Below, one piece after another: positions 7,812 through 16,246 of a stretch of DNA of 36,557 bases. Each line of letters starts with the position of its first letter. The stretch's first letter is position 1. The stretch is from NCBI GenBank assembly GCA_025057415.1, contig JANWXI010000007.1:1-36557 (forward strand), given 5' to 3'. The notes below the pieces were generated by a model. It ran no database searches. It was not told the origin of the DNA and was given only the letters and a program-made list of their open reading frames with translations. The DNA comes from Chitinophagales bacterium (lineage in GTDB: Bacteria > Bacteroidota > Bacteroidia > Chitinophagales > LD1). The position numbers and the translations under genes were made by a program.

Positions 7812-8504
7812 ATGAAAAAACAATTCATACAGATTTTTCCTATCGCGTTGATAGCCGCTGCATGGCTGGTATCATGCAGTCGGGCGGGGAAAGATGAGAC
7901 AGGCGCCATTTACATGCCTGACATGACATACAGCAATGCTTATGAAACATATGCAGAGAGTAACATACCAACACCTGAAGGTTATGCAATGAGTGCCCGT
8001 AAACCTGTGCCGGGTACTATTCCCTACGGATATATCCCTAACGACCCCAAAATCAAGACCAACTCGGCATACCTGCTTAGTTATGTGGCAAAAAATCATT
8101 TCACCTTTTCGCCCGATAAATGGCAACAGGAGTATGATTATGCTGCAGCCAACATGCAAAATCCATTGGAGCCAACTGAGCAAAATTTAGCCGAAGGAAA
8201 ACGTCTTTATGAAATTAACTGCAAAGTATGCCATGGAGAAAAAGGCGAGGGTAACGGTCAGATTGTAGAGCTTCCCGGCGGCGGGGATGGCCCCTATACG
8301 GCAAGACCACCCGCATACTCTGCCCGCCTGAAAGAAATCAAGGATGGTCACATGTTTTACAGCATCAGCTACGGTAAAGGCATGATGGGCGGGTACGGTT
8401 TTCAACTGACGGTGAACGAGCGCTGGCAACTTATTCATTACATTAAAAAATTAGCAGGCATTGAGCCGGTAGCTGCCAATGTTACAAATGTTACAGTAAA
8501 ATAA
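7812..8504 (+). CDS. actE: ActE, monohaem cytochrome c lipoprotein of Alternative Complex III
   Basis: A 230-residue c-type cytochrome. The N-terminus MKKQFIQIFPIALIAAAWLV-S-C is a lipoprotein signal with Cys22 as the lipidated residue, so the protein is membrane-anchored on the periplasmic side. The haem site is CKVCHGEKGEGNG at residues 137-141 onward. Methionines that could serve as the sixth ligand lie in the GKGMMGGYGF stretch. The region before the haem (VPGTIPYGYIPNDP) is typical of the Bacteroidota ActE family. In the known complex ActE hands electrons onward, alongside the ActA haems. It sits 23 bases after actD and 32 bases before actF. Confidence 0.93.
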   Translation: MKKQFIQIFPIALIAAAWLVSCSRAGKDETGAIYMPDMTYSNAYETYAESNIPTPEGYAMSARKPVPGTIPYGYIPNDPKIKTNSAYLLSYVAKNHFTFSPDKWQQEYDYAAANMQNPLEPTEQNLAEGKRLYEINCKVCHGEKGEGNGQIVELPGGGDGPYTARPPAYSARLKEIKDGHMFYSISYGKGMMGGYGFQLTVNERWQLIHYIKKLAGIEPVAANVTNVTVK

Positions 8505-8536
8505 TATTTTCTCTCACCAAATTTATACCGCAATAA

Positions 8537-9985
8537 ATGGGATCTCATCAAACAACCACAGTAACTACAAACGAAAAATTTGAGTTTACAGCTGGTATCC
8601 GCAAAGCACTCCACATAATGATGGGTGTTGGAATTGTCGGGCTACTTCTTGTTTACATTTTTAATCCCGAAAACGGGCATGCACGCTTTTGGAGTAATAT
8701 ACTGTTGAATACATATTATTTTACCGGCATATCGCTGTTCGGGCTGTTTATTGTAGCTGCTGCACAGTTAGCTTATGGCGGTTGGCATACGCTCATTAAA
8801 CGCGTTCTCATTTCTATGGGGGCGTTTTCTATGATAGGCGGCTTTTTGCTGCTATTTACACTTATTACTGGCTTACTCGGTTGGCACAACTTATACGACC
8901 ACGTAAAACATATACTGCACGATCATCACAATGAAAAATACACCAACAAGCATATCTTCTTTAACCCTCCGTTTTGGGTGGCTCGTGTTTTGATATATGC
9001 AATCGCTTGGGCGGCATTGTCGTATGCATTTGATAAGTTTTTTGGCGAGAAGAATCAAATCGACCCGAAAGTTTACAAACAGTCAAAATTGCTATCCGCT
9101 TTGTTTATTGTGGTATTTGCGGTCACGGAGTCATTTGTTAGTTGGGATATGGTGATGAGCTTAGACCCCCACTGGTACTCCACGTTGTTTGGCTGGTACA
9201 ATTTTGCCAGTTACGGGTGTGCCGGATGGGCTATGTCTATCCTGTTGGTTATTTTCTTAAAGTCAAGGGGATACCTGCAAGCAGTAAACGAAAATCATAT
9301 ACACGATTTGGGGAAGTTCCTGTTTGGTTTCTCTATATTTTGGACTTACCTGTGGTTTTCGCAGTTCATGCTGCAGTGGTACGGTAACATACCCGAAGAC
9401 ACGAATTTCTGGGTTAAACGCTTTAATACCGGTTATTTTAAATTCACCATATTCTTATCGCTGATCATCAACTTTTTGTTTCCGCTGTTGTTTTTGATTA
9501 AGCGCAGTGCAAAGCGCAATTTTAAAATGATAGGTTTTGGCGCTGCTCTGTTATTTTTTGGTCATTATATTGACTTTTTCAACTATACGGCATTTGAGCC
9601 GGTAGTGCGCGAAGCCACTCATGACAGTCATCACGGAGGCGGACACTCGTCCGTTTCGCAGCGGTTCACTCTTTTAGCCGAAGTTCACGGTGAACACAAC
9701 GCTCCCGCAGAAAAAGCTCCAACCTCTGATGTTCCTTCGCATGCAGATGTTCATCTGCAAAACACTGCGGCTCCTGCTCATGCACCAAAACATGAGTCAC
9801 ATGGCTCCCATAGTCATGCTACAGCACATTTCGCTACAATCGGCCTGGGCGAATTGATGATTTTTGCGGGCTTTTTGGGCTTATTCTTGTATTTCTGCTT
9901 CAGCCGGCTGAGCAAGCGAAACCTGATTGTGGAAAACGACCCCTATCTGGAAGAGTGTAAACGTTTAACTGTTACATGGGCATAA
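8537..9985 (+). CDS. actF: ActF, NrfD-like membrane subunit of Alternative Complex III, with His-rich tail
   Basis: A 482-residue polytopic NrfD-like protein, paralogous to ActC, with about ten membrane helices. Motifs such as VTESFVSWDMVMSLDPHWYS and WTYLWFSQFMLQWYGNIPED are characteristic of the ActF branch. In the known structure ActF frames proton-path residues but lacks the quinol site of ActC. Unusual here is a hydrophilic insert before the last helix, about residues 365-430, very rich in histidine (HDSHHGGGHSS, HGEHNAPAEKAP, HAPKHESHGSHSHATAHF) together with Ala and Pro. The final helix (LGELMIFAGFLGLFLYF) follows. The insert could bind metal or simply be a flexible linker; the sequence alone does not decide. 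The gene ends 25 bases before oxidase subunit II. Confidence 0.92.
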   Translation: MGSHQTTTVTTNEKFEFTAGIRKALHIMMGVGIVGLLLVYIFNPENGHARFWSNILLNTYYFTGISLFGLFIVAAAQLAYGGWHTLIKRVLISMGAFSMIGGFLLLFTLITGLLGWHNLYDHVKHILHDHHNEKYTNKHIFFNPPFWVARVLIYAIAWAALSYAFDKFFGEKNQIDPKVYKQSKLLSALFIVVFAVTESFVSWDMVMSLDPHWYSTLFGWYNFASYGCAGWAMSILLVIFLKSRGYLQAVNENHIHDLGKFLFGFSIFWTYLWFSQFMLQWYGNIPEDTNFWVKRFNTGYFKFTIFLSLIINFLFPLLFLIKRSAKRNFKMIGFGAALLFFGHYIDFFNYTAFEPVVREATHDSHHGGGHSSVSQRFTLLAEVHGEHNAPAEKAPTSDVPSHADVHLQNTAAPAHAPKHESHGSHSHATAHFATIGLGELMIFAGFLGLFLYFCFSRLSKRNLIVENDPYLEECKRLTVTWA

Positions 9986-10010
9986 TTGTTAATTTAAAAA
10001 TATTTTAAAT

Positions 10011-11096
10011 ATGACAGTCCTACTGAGTTTTATAATACTGGTGTTACTTTTTGTGGTATTGGTGCTGGTGGCCAAAGCCAGTGAAATTTCGGCTGAGTTG
10101 AAAGGCAAGTTTGATTACATACAACAAAGCCGGCTTAATGGTTACCTCCTCATTGGCTTCCTGGTATTGATGTTTGCTGGCTCAGCTTTCGCGTACAAAG
10201 AGTTAGCCCCCGTGATGTTGCCTAAATCTGCTTCGCTGCATGGTATTGCTACAGACCGTTTATTCAACATTACTACCATAATTACCGTAGCTGTCTTTTG
10301 TGTTACTCAGGCAGCACTTTTCTACTTCGCCTACCGCTACAACGAAAGTTTCGGTCACAAGGCATATTTTTATCCGCATAATAATACCCTGGAGGTGGTG
10401 TGGACCGTAATACCCGCAGTGGTGTTAACTTTCCTAATCGCTTTCGGGATGTATGAATGGTTTAAGATTTTTAATGTGGAAGCCCGCGACAAAAATGCTC
10501 TGGTAGTAGAGGTTACAGCCAAGCAATTCAATTGGATTATCCGTTACCCCGGTCAAGATAACAAGTTTGGTAAAAGGGTTATTGATAAGGAACATATCAG
10601 CCCTACCAACGAGTTGGGTATTGATTGGACCGACAAAGGAAGTCACGATGATTTCATGGCTGACAAACTTTACTTGGTAAAAGACCGCCCGGTGTTAGTT
10701 AAAATAGGAGCTCTGGACGTGCTGCACAGTTTTTACCTACCTCACTTCCGCGTAAAGATGGATGCTGTACCGGGAATACCTACTGAGTTTTACTTTGTAC
10801 CCACTATGACCACCGAAGAAATGCGTCAATACCTCAGCACACAGCCCTGGTGGCAAACCATAAATCCTGAAACCGGAGAGCCCCGCTGGAAAACCTTTAA
10901 ATACGAACTCGCCTGCGCTGAACTGTGCGGCAAAAGTCACTACGGTATGCAAAAAGAGGTAGTAGTAGTAACTCAACGTGAATATGATGAGTGGCTTAAA
11001 AACCAAACTCCAGTTTACAGTACAATGACCCCTAAAGAAGCACCTGCATCTCCTCAGCCAGCAGAACCTGTTAAAACTGCTATGTTAACCCGGTAA
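10011..11096 (+). CDS. coxB: Cytochrome c oxidase subunit II (CuA subunit)
   Basis: A 361-residue subunit II of an aa3-type oxidase. The CuA site is complete: His239 in the LHSFYLPHFRVKMDAVPG block, then Cys302-Ala-Glu-Leu-Cys306, His310 and Met313 (CAELCGKSHYGM). It accepts electrons from cytochrome c, or directly from the ActA/ActE haems, and passes them to subunit I. There is no fused cytochrome c domain, so this is not a caa3 type. The N-terminus has four hydrophobic segments (about 1-22, 43-63, 82-105 and 123-143) rather than the usual two, the last one being the classic VVWTVIPAVVLTFLIAFGMY. The C-terminal 30 residues are Pro, Ala and Glu rich. The stop is 27 bases before the subunit I ATG. 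Confidence 0.94.
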   Translation: MTVLLSFIILVLLFVVLVLVAKASEISAELKGKFDYIQQSRLNGYLLIGFLVLMFAGSAFAYKELAPVMLPKSASLHGIATDRLFNITTIITVAVFCVTQAALFYFAYRYNESFGHKAYFYPHNNTLEVVWTVIPAVVLTFLIAFGMYEWFKIFNVEARDKNALVVEVTAKQFNWIIRYPGQDNKFGKRVIDKEHISPTNELGIDWTDKGSHDDFMADKLYLVKDRPVLVKIGALDVLHSFYLPHFRVKMDAVPGIPTEFYFVPTMTTEEMRQYLSTQPWWQTINPETGEPRWKTFKYELACAELCGKSHYGMQKEVVVVTQREYDEWLKNQTPVYSTMTPKEAPASPQPAEPVKTAMLTR

Positions 11097-11123
11097 TATT
11101 TGATAACCTATAAATCTGTAACT

Positions 11124-12962
11124 ATGCAAACCGCGCAAACTCTTGAACATGTACAAACCGAACATCATGCACATGTACATGGACATGACACGCACCATCA
11201 CGAAGAGTCCTTCCTGACCAAGTACATTTTTAGCCAGGACCACAAAATGATATCCAAGCAGTTCCTCATCACGGGAATGTTTTGGGGGGTGGTAGGCGGA
11301 TTGCTTTCTGTACTCTTTCGCCTTCAACTCGGATGGCCAAACGAAACTTTCCCTTTTCTGGAAACGTTTTTGGGTAAATGGGCCGAGGGGGGTAAAATTA
11401 CCAATGAATTCTATTACGCGCTGGTGACCATGCACGGTACCATCCTTGTATTTTTTGTGCTCACCGGTGGTCTTAGCGGTACATTTGCCAATCTCCTAAT
11501 TCCATACCAGGTGGGTGCGCGGGATATGGCATCGCCATTCATCAATATGCTTTCTTATTGGTTCTTTTTTGCCGCCAGCGTGGTGCTGTTGTTTTCGTTT
11601 TTTATTCAAACCGGTCCGGCATCGGGAGGTTGGACAGCTTACCCGCCTCTTAACGGACTTCGCGATACGGGTGTAAACCTCGGCTCCGGACTTGGCTTTG
11701 ATTTGTGGATTTTAGGCATGTCACTTTTTATCGTATCTGCACTTCTTGCCGGGCTTAACTACGTAGCCACCGTACTAAATTTACGCACCAAAGGTATGAG
11801 TATGTGGCGTATGCCGCTGACAGTTTGGGCGCTTATGTTCACGGCTGTCATAGGAATACTCTCTTTTCCTGCTTTATTAGCCGGTTGTCTGTTGCTGGAA
11901 TTTGACCGCCTGCTCGATACCAGCTTTTATCTTAATAATATTGTCATCAACGGTGAACTACTCGGCTACAAAGGTGGTTCTCCTATTCTGTTTCAACACC
12001 TCTTTTGGTTCTTAGGCCACCCAGAGGTTTACATTATCATACTTCCGGCAATGGGTCTTGTATCAGAAGTGCTATCCGTACACAGCCGTAAACCCATATT
12101 TGGTTACAAAGCGATGGTGCTTTCCATCATCGCCATTTTAGTGCTTTCATTTATCGTTTGGGCACACCACATGTTTGTAACCGGCATGAACCCGAACCTG
12201 GGCGCCATCTTTACATTGTTTACGCTTTTAATTGCAATCCCCTCTGCAATTAAAACTTTTAACTGGATTGGTACTTTATGGAAAGGCAGTATTCGTTTGT
12301 CAACCGCTGCACTTTTCGCCATTGGATTTGTATCGATGTTTATTACAGGTGGTTTAACTGGTATCTTTCTCGGAAACTCTGCTGTTGACATCCAACTGCA
12401 CGATACCATGTTTGTTGTTGCACACTTTCACATAGTGATGGGAGTAGCTGCGTTTTTCGGTATGTTCGCAGGTGTTTATCATTGGTTTCCTAGATTATAT
12501 GGAAGGTTTATGAATGAAACATTGGGACAAATTCACTTTTACATTACACTAATTGGCGGTTATGCCATATTTTTTCCAATGCACTTTATGACCGGTTTGC
12601 CCCGCAGGTACTATACGTATGCCAACTTTGAAACGTTCAATAACTTCAATCACCTGGCTGCCTTTATCAGTGTTGCAGCTATAATAGTTTTCCTGGGGCA
12701 GCTCTTGTTTGTGGTTAACTTCTTCTACAGCATATTCAAAGGTCGCAAGGTAAAAGGTGAAAAGGCAAACGATGGTTATGAATACGCTAACCCCTGGAAC
12801 GCAACCACATTAGAGTGGACCGCTCCTGTTGAACGAATACATGGCAATTGGCCCGGTGAAATTCCTACCGTACACCGTTGGCCATACGACTATGGCGCCA
12901 ATGGCAGAGAGTTTATTCCGCAAACTGAGCCGCTAAAACCCGGCGAGGTGTCGCACCACTAA
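11124..12962 (+). CDS. coxA: Cytochrome c oxidase subunit I (haem a / a3-CuB subunit)
   Basis: The 612-residue catalytic subunit. All ligands are visible: His104 (TMHGTI) and His436 for low-spin haem a, His434 for haem a3 (AHFH), and His299, His348 and His349 for CuB, with Tyr303 of GHPEVY for the His-Tyr crosslink. HDTMFVVAHFHIVM is the family signature. The Glu in GHPEVY marks an A-type proton path. The frame opens at a TTG (11100), but the ATG at 11124 is the natural start. The first 30 residues are unusually rich in histidine (EHHAHVHGHDTHHHEE) before the conserved core begins at SQDHKMISKQF. The C-terminal tail WTAPVERIHGNW is normal for Bacteroidota. The gene lies between coxB and the haem O synthase gene. 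Confidence 0.95.
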   Translation: MQTAQTLEHVQTEHHAHVHGHDTHHHEESFLTKYIFSQDHKMISKQFLITGMFWGVVGGLLSVLFRLQLGWPNETFPFLETFLGKWAEGGKITNEFYYALVTMHGTILVFFVLTGGLSGTFANLLIPYQVGARDMASPFINMLSYWFFFAASVVLLFSFFIQTGPASGGWTAYPPLNGLRDTGVNLGSGLGFDLWILGMSLFIVSALLAGLNYVATVLNLRTKGMSMWRMPLTVWALMFTAVIGILSFPALLAGCLLLEFDRLLDTSFYLNNIVINGELLGYKGGSPILFQHLFWFLGHPEVYIIILPAMGLVSEVLSVHSRKPIFGYKAMVLSIIAILVLSFIVWAHHMFVTGMNPNLGAIFTLFTLLIAIPSAIKTFNWIGTLWKGSIRLSTAALFAIGFVSMFITGGLTGIFLGNSAVDIQLHDTMFVVAHFHIVMGVAAFFGMFAGVYHWFPRLYGRFMNETLGQIHFYITLIGGYAIFFPMHFMTGLPRRYYTYANFETFNNFNHLAAFISVAAIIVFLGQLLFVVNFFYSIFKGRKVKGEKANDGYEYANPWNATTLEWTAPVERIHGNWPGEIPTVHRWPYDYGANGREFIPQTEPLKPGEVSHH

Positions 12963-12980
12963 AAATAAAATGCACTGTAA

Positions 12981-13874
12981 ATGTCTGTTAATACCATAGC
13001 CACAAGCCGCAGTTACCTCTCCGCTAAGGTGAGTGATTATGCCATGCTCACAAAATTCCGGTTGAGTGTACTGGTGGTTTTTTCGGCTGTGGTAGGGTAT
13101 TTATTTGCCGTAAACGGTACCGTGAGTTGGGCATCGGTGCTATGGCTTACCTTGGGCGGAGCGCTTGTTACAGGAGCATCTAACGCACTCAATCAAATAT
13201 TAGAACGCGATATTGACAGATTAATGACCCGTACCTCGCAGCGCCCATTACCGGCAAATCGCATGACGGTGACGGAAGCCATACTAATAGCCGGCGCTCT
13301 GGGTGTTTCAGGTATTTTATTAATAACCATCCATTTTAACGCTTTAGCAGGTGTACTTTCGGCACTATCGCTCATCAGTTATGCGTTTCTGTACACACCG
13401 CTTAAACGTGTACATCCTATAGCTGTATTTGTAGGTGCTATACCTGGCGCTTTGCCACCTATGATTGGCTACGTGTGTGCAGCAGGCACCATTGATTTTG
13501 CAGCCGTATTGCTTTTCACCATACAATTTGTTTGGCAGTTTCCCCACTTTTGGAGCATTGCCTGGGTTCAATTCGATGATTATCTGAAAGCCGGCATTAT
13601 GCTCCTGCCCAGCGCAGAAGGCCGCAGCAAGGCAAGCGCTATGCAGATAGTGGTTTATAGCGCCTTACTACTCGTAATCTCAACATTGCCATACATGTTA
13701 GGAATGGTGGGATTTTGGTCAAACTTTGCAATACTGTTAACGGGTTTCTGCATGTTTTATCTCGCATTAAAGCATCATAAAAATTGTGACATAACTACCG
13801 CTCGTGCCGTGATGTTCGGTTCTTTTGCTTATCTACCCCTAACGCAACTTGCTATGCTTTTCGGTAAACTGTAA
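12981..13874 (+). CDS. cyoE: Protohaem IX farnesyltransferase (haem O synthase)
   Basis: A 297-residue UbiA-superfamily prenyltransferase that adds a farnesyl group to haem b to make haem O, the precursor of haem A in the neighbouring oxidase. The prenyl-diphosphate-binding motif NALNQILERDIDRLMTRTSQ (N-x3-D-x3-D pattern) is present at about residues 67-86, followed by RPLP. The second conserved loop, YTPLKRVHPIAVFVGAIPGA, is also present. About eight membrane helices can be seen. The gene starts 18 bases after coxA and ends 13 bases before the first subunit III gene, fitting coupled expression of cofactor synthesis and oxidase. The symbol ctaB is an equivalent name. No haem A synthase (ctaA) is present in the window. 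Confidence 0.94.
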   Translation: MSVNTIATSRSYLSAKVSDYAMLTKFRLSVLVVFSAVVGYLFAVNGTVSWASVLWLTLGGALVTGASNALNQILERDIDRLMTRTSQRPLPANRMTVTEAILIAGALGVSGILLITIHFNALAGVLSALSLISYAFLYTPLKRVHPIAVFVGAIPGALPPMIGYVCAAGTIDFAAVLLFTIQFVWQFPHFWSIAWVQFDDYLKAGIMLLPSAEGRSKASAMQIVVYSALLLVISTLPYMLGMVGFWSNFAILLTGFCMFYLALKHHKNCDITTARAVMFGSFAYLPLTQLAMLFGKL

Positions 13875-13887
13875 AAATTGAGGAAAT

Positions 13888-14514
13888 ATGGATGTGTTTG
13901 TTCCCGATAAAAAATATCTGAAAGAAAAAACCGAGTACACCGGTATTCATCCGCAAAAATTTGCATTGTGGCTGGGCATGGCATCTATGGCTATGTTTTT
14001 TGCCGCGCTCACCAGCGCATTGCTGGTTAAGAAAGGCGATTACCAAACCTGGGAAAACTTTCGCTTACCATGGATTTTTGCACTCAGCACAGTTGCTGTT
14101 ATTACCGTAAGCATCCTTATGCACTTCTCGCTGCGTAGCTATCGCAACGGAAAATTTCAAAGTTTTCGTTTCTTACTGGCAGCCGCATTTGCGATGGGGG
14201 TAGTGTTTCTCATTCTGCAATACGCCGGTTGGAAAATACTCACCGCCATGGGAATGCCTATCACCGGTAATATTTCCGGACAGTTTGTTTATGTAATTTC
14301 CGCAGCGCACGGTCTGCACATTGTAGCAGGGTTAATTGTAACGCTTTTCTTTCTGGTGAATGCTTTTCGTACCCGTAACGATCCTCTCTTTGAATTGCGC
14401 AACATCATCAACCCCAAGCGCCTGCTCAATATGGAAATGCTCACATCTTTCTGGCACTTCATAGACGGAGTTTGGGTATATTTGTATATATTTTTTTTGC
14501 TAAATTATCACTAA
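13888..14514 (+). CDS. Cytochrome c oxidase subunit III-like protein, first of two
   Basis: A 208-residue membrane protein of the haem-copper oxidase subunit III family with about five helices. Recognisable elements are LQYAGWKILTAMGMPI, the helix after it containing SAAHGLHIVAGLIV, and the C-terminal SFWHFIDGVWVYLYIFF (the WHFxDxVW signature). Subunit III stabilises the oxidase core and binds lipid; it holds no redox centre. The gene is followed 24 bases later by a second member of the same family (14539-15231). Bacteroidota act-cox operons commonly carry such a pair. Which of the two corresponds to the canonical CoxC subunit cannot be told from the sequence. Confidence 0.9.
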   Translation: MDVFVPDKKYLKEKTEYTGIHPQKFALWLGMASMAMFFAALTSALLVKKGDYQTWENFRLPWIFALSTVAVITVSILMHFSLRSYRNGKFQSFRFLLAAAFAMGVVFLILQYAGWKILTAMGMPITGNISGQFVYVISAAHGLHIVAGLIVTLFFLVNAFRTRNDPLFELRNIINPKRLLNMEMLTSFWHFIDGVWVYLYIFFLLNYH

Positions 14515-14538
14515 CCCTTAAAGCTAAACCTTTACGAA

Positions 14539-15231
14539 ATGACGCAAGCAGCCGTACAACACGCACACGATGAGCCGGTATCTGTAAAAGAGCTGTGGAG
14601 CGGCGGACGCTCACCGTTCAAAATCAGCTACGGCAAAATCATGATGTGGTACTTTTTGATTTCTGATACATTCACGTTTGCCTCTTTCCTGATTGCTTAC
14701 GCAGCCCTTCGCTTTGCTCAGGCAGATCAATGGCCAAACCCCGCTGAGGTTTTCTCTTCTATCCCTATTGACATTTTTCACGGTGTGAAGGCGCCTCTGG
14801 TGTTTGTATCATTCATGACATTTCTCCTTATTGTCAGTTCATGGACTATGGTGCGCGCTGTGCAGGAGGGGTACCGCATGAATAAATACGGCGTGATAAA
14901 ATACCTGATACCGACTATATTTTGCGGCATCCTGTTTATCTATTGCCAATATCTGGAGTGGACGCACCTGATTCACGAAGGTATGACCCCAACCACAGCC
15001 ACACCTGTTACCAAAATCACCAACTTCGGGCAGTTGTTTTTCGTTATAACCGGATTTCACGGTATGCACGTGTTTGGTGGGGTGGTATTAAATACCTGGT
15101 TAGCTATTGCCACAGCCAATGGACGCTTTGAGCGGGTGGGGCACTATGAAATGGTTGAGAAAATTGGGCTTTACTGGCACTTTGTGGATCTCGTTTGGGT
15201 GTATGTGTTCCTTTGTTTTTACCTCTTATAA
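14539..15231 (+). CDS. Cytochrome c oxidase subunit III-like protein, second of two
   Basis: A 230-residue protein of the subunit III family with five to six membrane helices, paralogous to the preceding gene. Conserved elements are KIMMWYFLISDTFTFASFL near the start, YLEWTHLIHEGMTP, TGFHGMHVFGG and the terminal YWHFVDLVWVYVFLCFYLL. The longer N-terminal soluble part contains HAHDEPVSVKELWSGG. It is expected to sit beside subunit I in the membrane with the first copy. The stop is 29 bases before the start of subunit IV. Confidence 0.9.
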   Translation: MTQAAVQHAHDEPVSVKELWSGGRSPFKISYGKIMMWYFLISDTFTFASFLIAYAALRFAQADQWPNPAEVFSSIPIDIFHGVKAPLVFVSFMTFLLIVSSWTMVRAVQEGYRMNKYGVIKYLIPTIFCGILFIYCQYLEWTHLIHEGMTPTTATPVTKITNFGQLFFVITGFHGMHVFGGVVLNTWLAIATANGRFERVGHYEMVEKIGLYWHFVDLVWVYVFLCFYLL

Positions 15232-15260
15232 ATTGTAACATTCACATAAATAATTACACT

Positions 15261-15635
15261 ATGAACTTTGAAGTTCCCACCGAAGGTCACCTGCACTGGA
15301 CAGAGCAGGAGTACAATGAAGGTAAAAAATCAGTACTCAAAACCATCATCATTCTCGCCATTGTAACTGTGGTAGAAGTTGGCGCTGCCATGATATACGA
15401 CAAGATATATCCCAATGGCGGTGGACCCAAATTACTCCTTAACCTGTTTATGGCAGTGATGAGTGTGGTTAAAGTGGTTTATATTATGGGTATTTTCATG
15501 CACGTGAAACACGAAACCGGTTGGTTTAAGCGCACCATATTGTTGCCTTTCTTGTTTTTGGTGTGGGCTATCATTGCCTTTGCCGTGGATGGCGGCTCCT
15601 GGAACGCGATGCGTCAACTATTAAACGCATTTTGA
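15261..15635 (+). CDS. Cytochrome c oxidase subunit IV, prokaryotic type
   Basis: A 124-residue small membrane subunit with three hydrophobic helices (about TIIILAIVTVVEVGAAMIY, LLLNLFMAVMSVVKVVYIMGIFMHV and TILLPFLFLVWAIIAFAV), matching the prokaryotic COX4 family found at the end of such operons. The frame is open upstream to 15195, but that would overlap the preceding gene. The ATG at 15261 follows its stop by 29 bases and gives the normal length and an acidic start, MNFEVPTEGHLHW. It is the last gene of the operon: a strong terminator begins 27 bases after its stop. SCO/SenC and DUF420 genes, which often follow in relatives, are absent here. Confidence 0.88.
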   Translation: MNFEVPTEGHLHWTEQEYNEGKKSVLKTIIILAIVTVVEVGAAMIYDKIYPNGGGPKLLLNLFMAVMSVVKVVYIMGIFMHVKHETGWFKRTILLPFLFLVWAIIAFAVDGGSWNAMRQLLNAF

Positions 15636-15662
15636 TTTTGTAGTCATACAATCAGATTCGCC

Positions 15663-15696
15663 CGGCATGCAGCATATTTGCATGCCGTTTTTTTTT
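15663..15696 (+). terminator. Intrinsic terminator of the act-cox operon
   Basis: CGGCATGCA-gcatatt-TGCATGCCG gives a perfect 9-bp stem (15663-15671 with 15679-15687), followed directly by nine T residues (15688-15696). It ends the respiratory operon and separates it from gldC. Confidence 0.92.
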
Positions 15697-15711
15697 AAAA
15701 ATACGATTAAC

Positions 15712-16071
15712 ATGAGCCAAATTAAACGATACTCCGAGATACGCTTTAAAGTAGGTCTGGATGAGAATAACTACCCGGTGGATATAAAATGGAGCGCTTC
15801 TGACACCGAAGACCAACAACTGCGCGACTGCAAGTGCATTATGCTGAGTATGTGGGATACGCTGCAAAAACAAACCATGCGCATTGACCTTTGGACCAAC
15901 CAACTCAGCACCGATGAAATGCACGCACATTACTTTCAATCGTTACTAAGCATGACCGAGGCATACGTGCGGGCAACAGGCAACCCGATGGTCATGGAGG
16001 AGATGAAGAACTTTGTTAACACCTTAGCCCGTAAAACGGCAGATTGGGAAGATGGGCAAAACCTGCCGTAA
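15712..16071 (+). CDS. gldC: Gliding motility protein GldC
   Basis: A 119-residue soluble protein beginning MSQIKRYSEIRFKVGLDENN and containing PVDIKWSASDTE, KCIMLSMWDTLQKQTMRIDLWT and the closing FVNTLARKTADWEDGQ. These stretches match the small cytoplasmic GldC family, known from flavobacterial gliding where loss reduces but need not abolish movement. The frame is open further upstream (from 15667), but that would start inside the terminator hairpin, so the ATG at 15712 is chosen; it lies 15 bases after the terminator's T-run. No other gld gene is in the window, which is normal because gld genes are scattered. A secreted protein with a type IX tail lies just downstream. Confidence 0.9.
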   Translation: MSQIKRYSEIRFKVGLDENNYPVDIKWSASDTEDQQLRDCKCIMLSMWDTLQKQTMRIDLWTNQLSTDEMHAHYFQSLLSMTEAYVRATGNPMVMEEMKNFVNTLARKTADWEDGQNLP

Positions 16072-16246
16072 TTATTAGCCGGGTAACCCCGCATCACTAT
16101 AGCCCTATTACCGCTTAGTTAATTGTACTGCTCCTGCCTTTTAGTATTTAAGCCGGTTACCGGTTATTAACATCGGGCAGGTTTCATTTGAATGAATTAT
16201 GAAAATTTTGCAGGTAAATATTTACTTAGCATTAAAATATCGCTCT

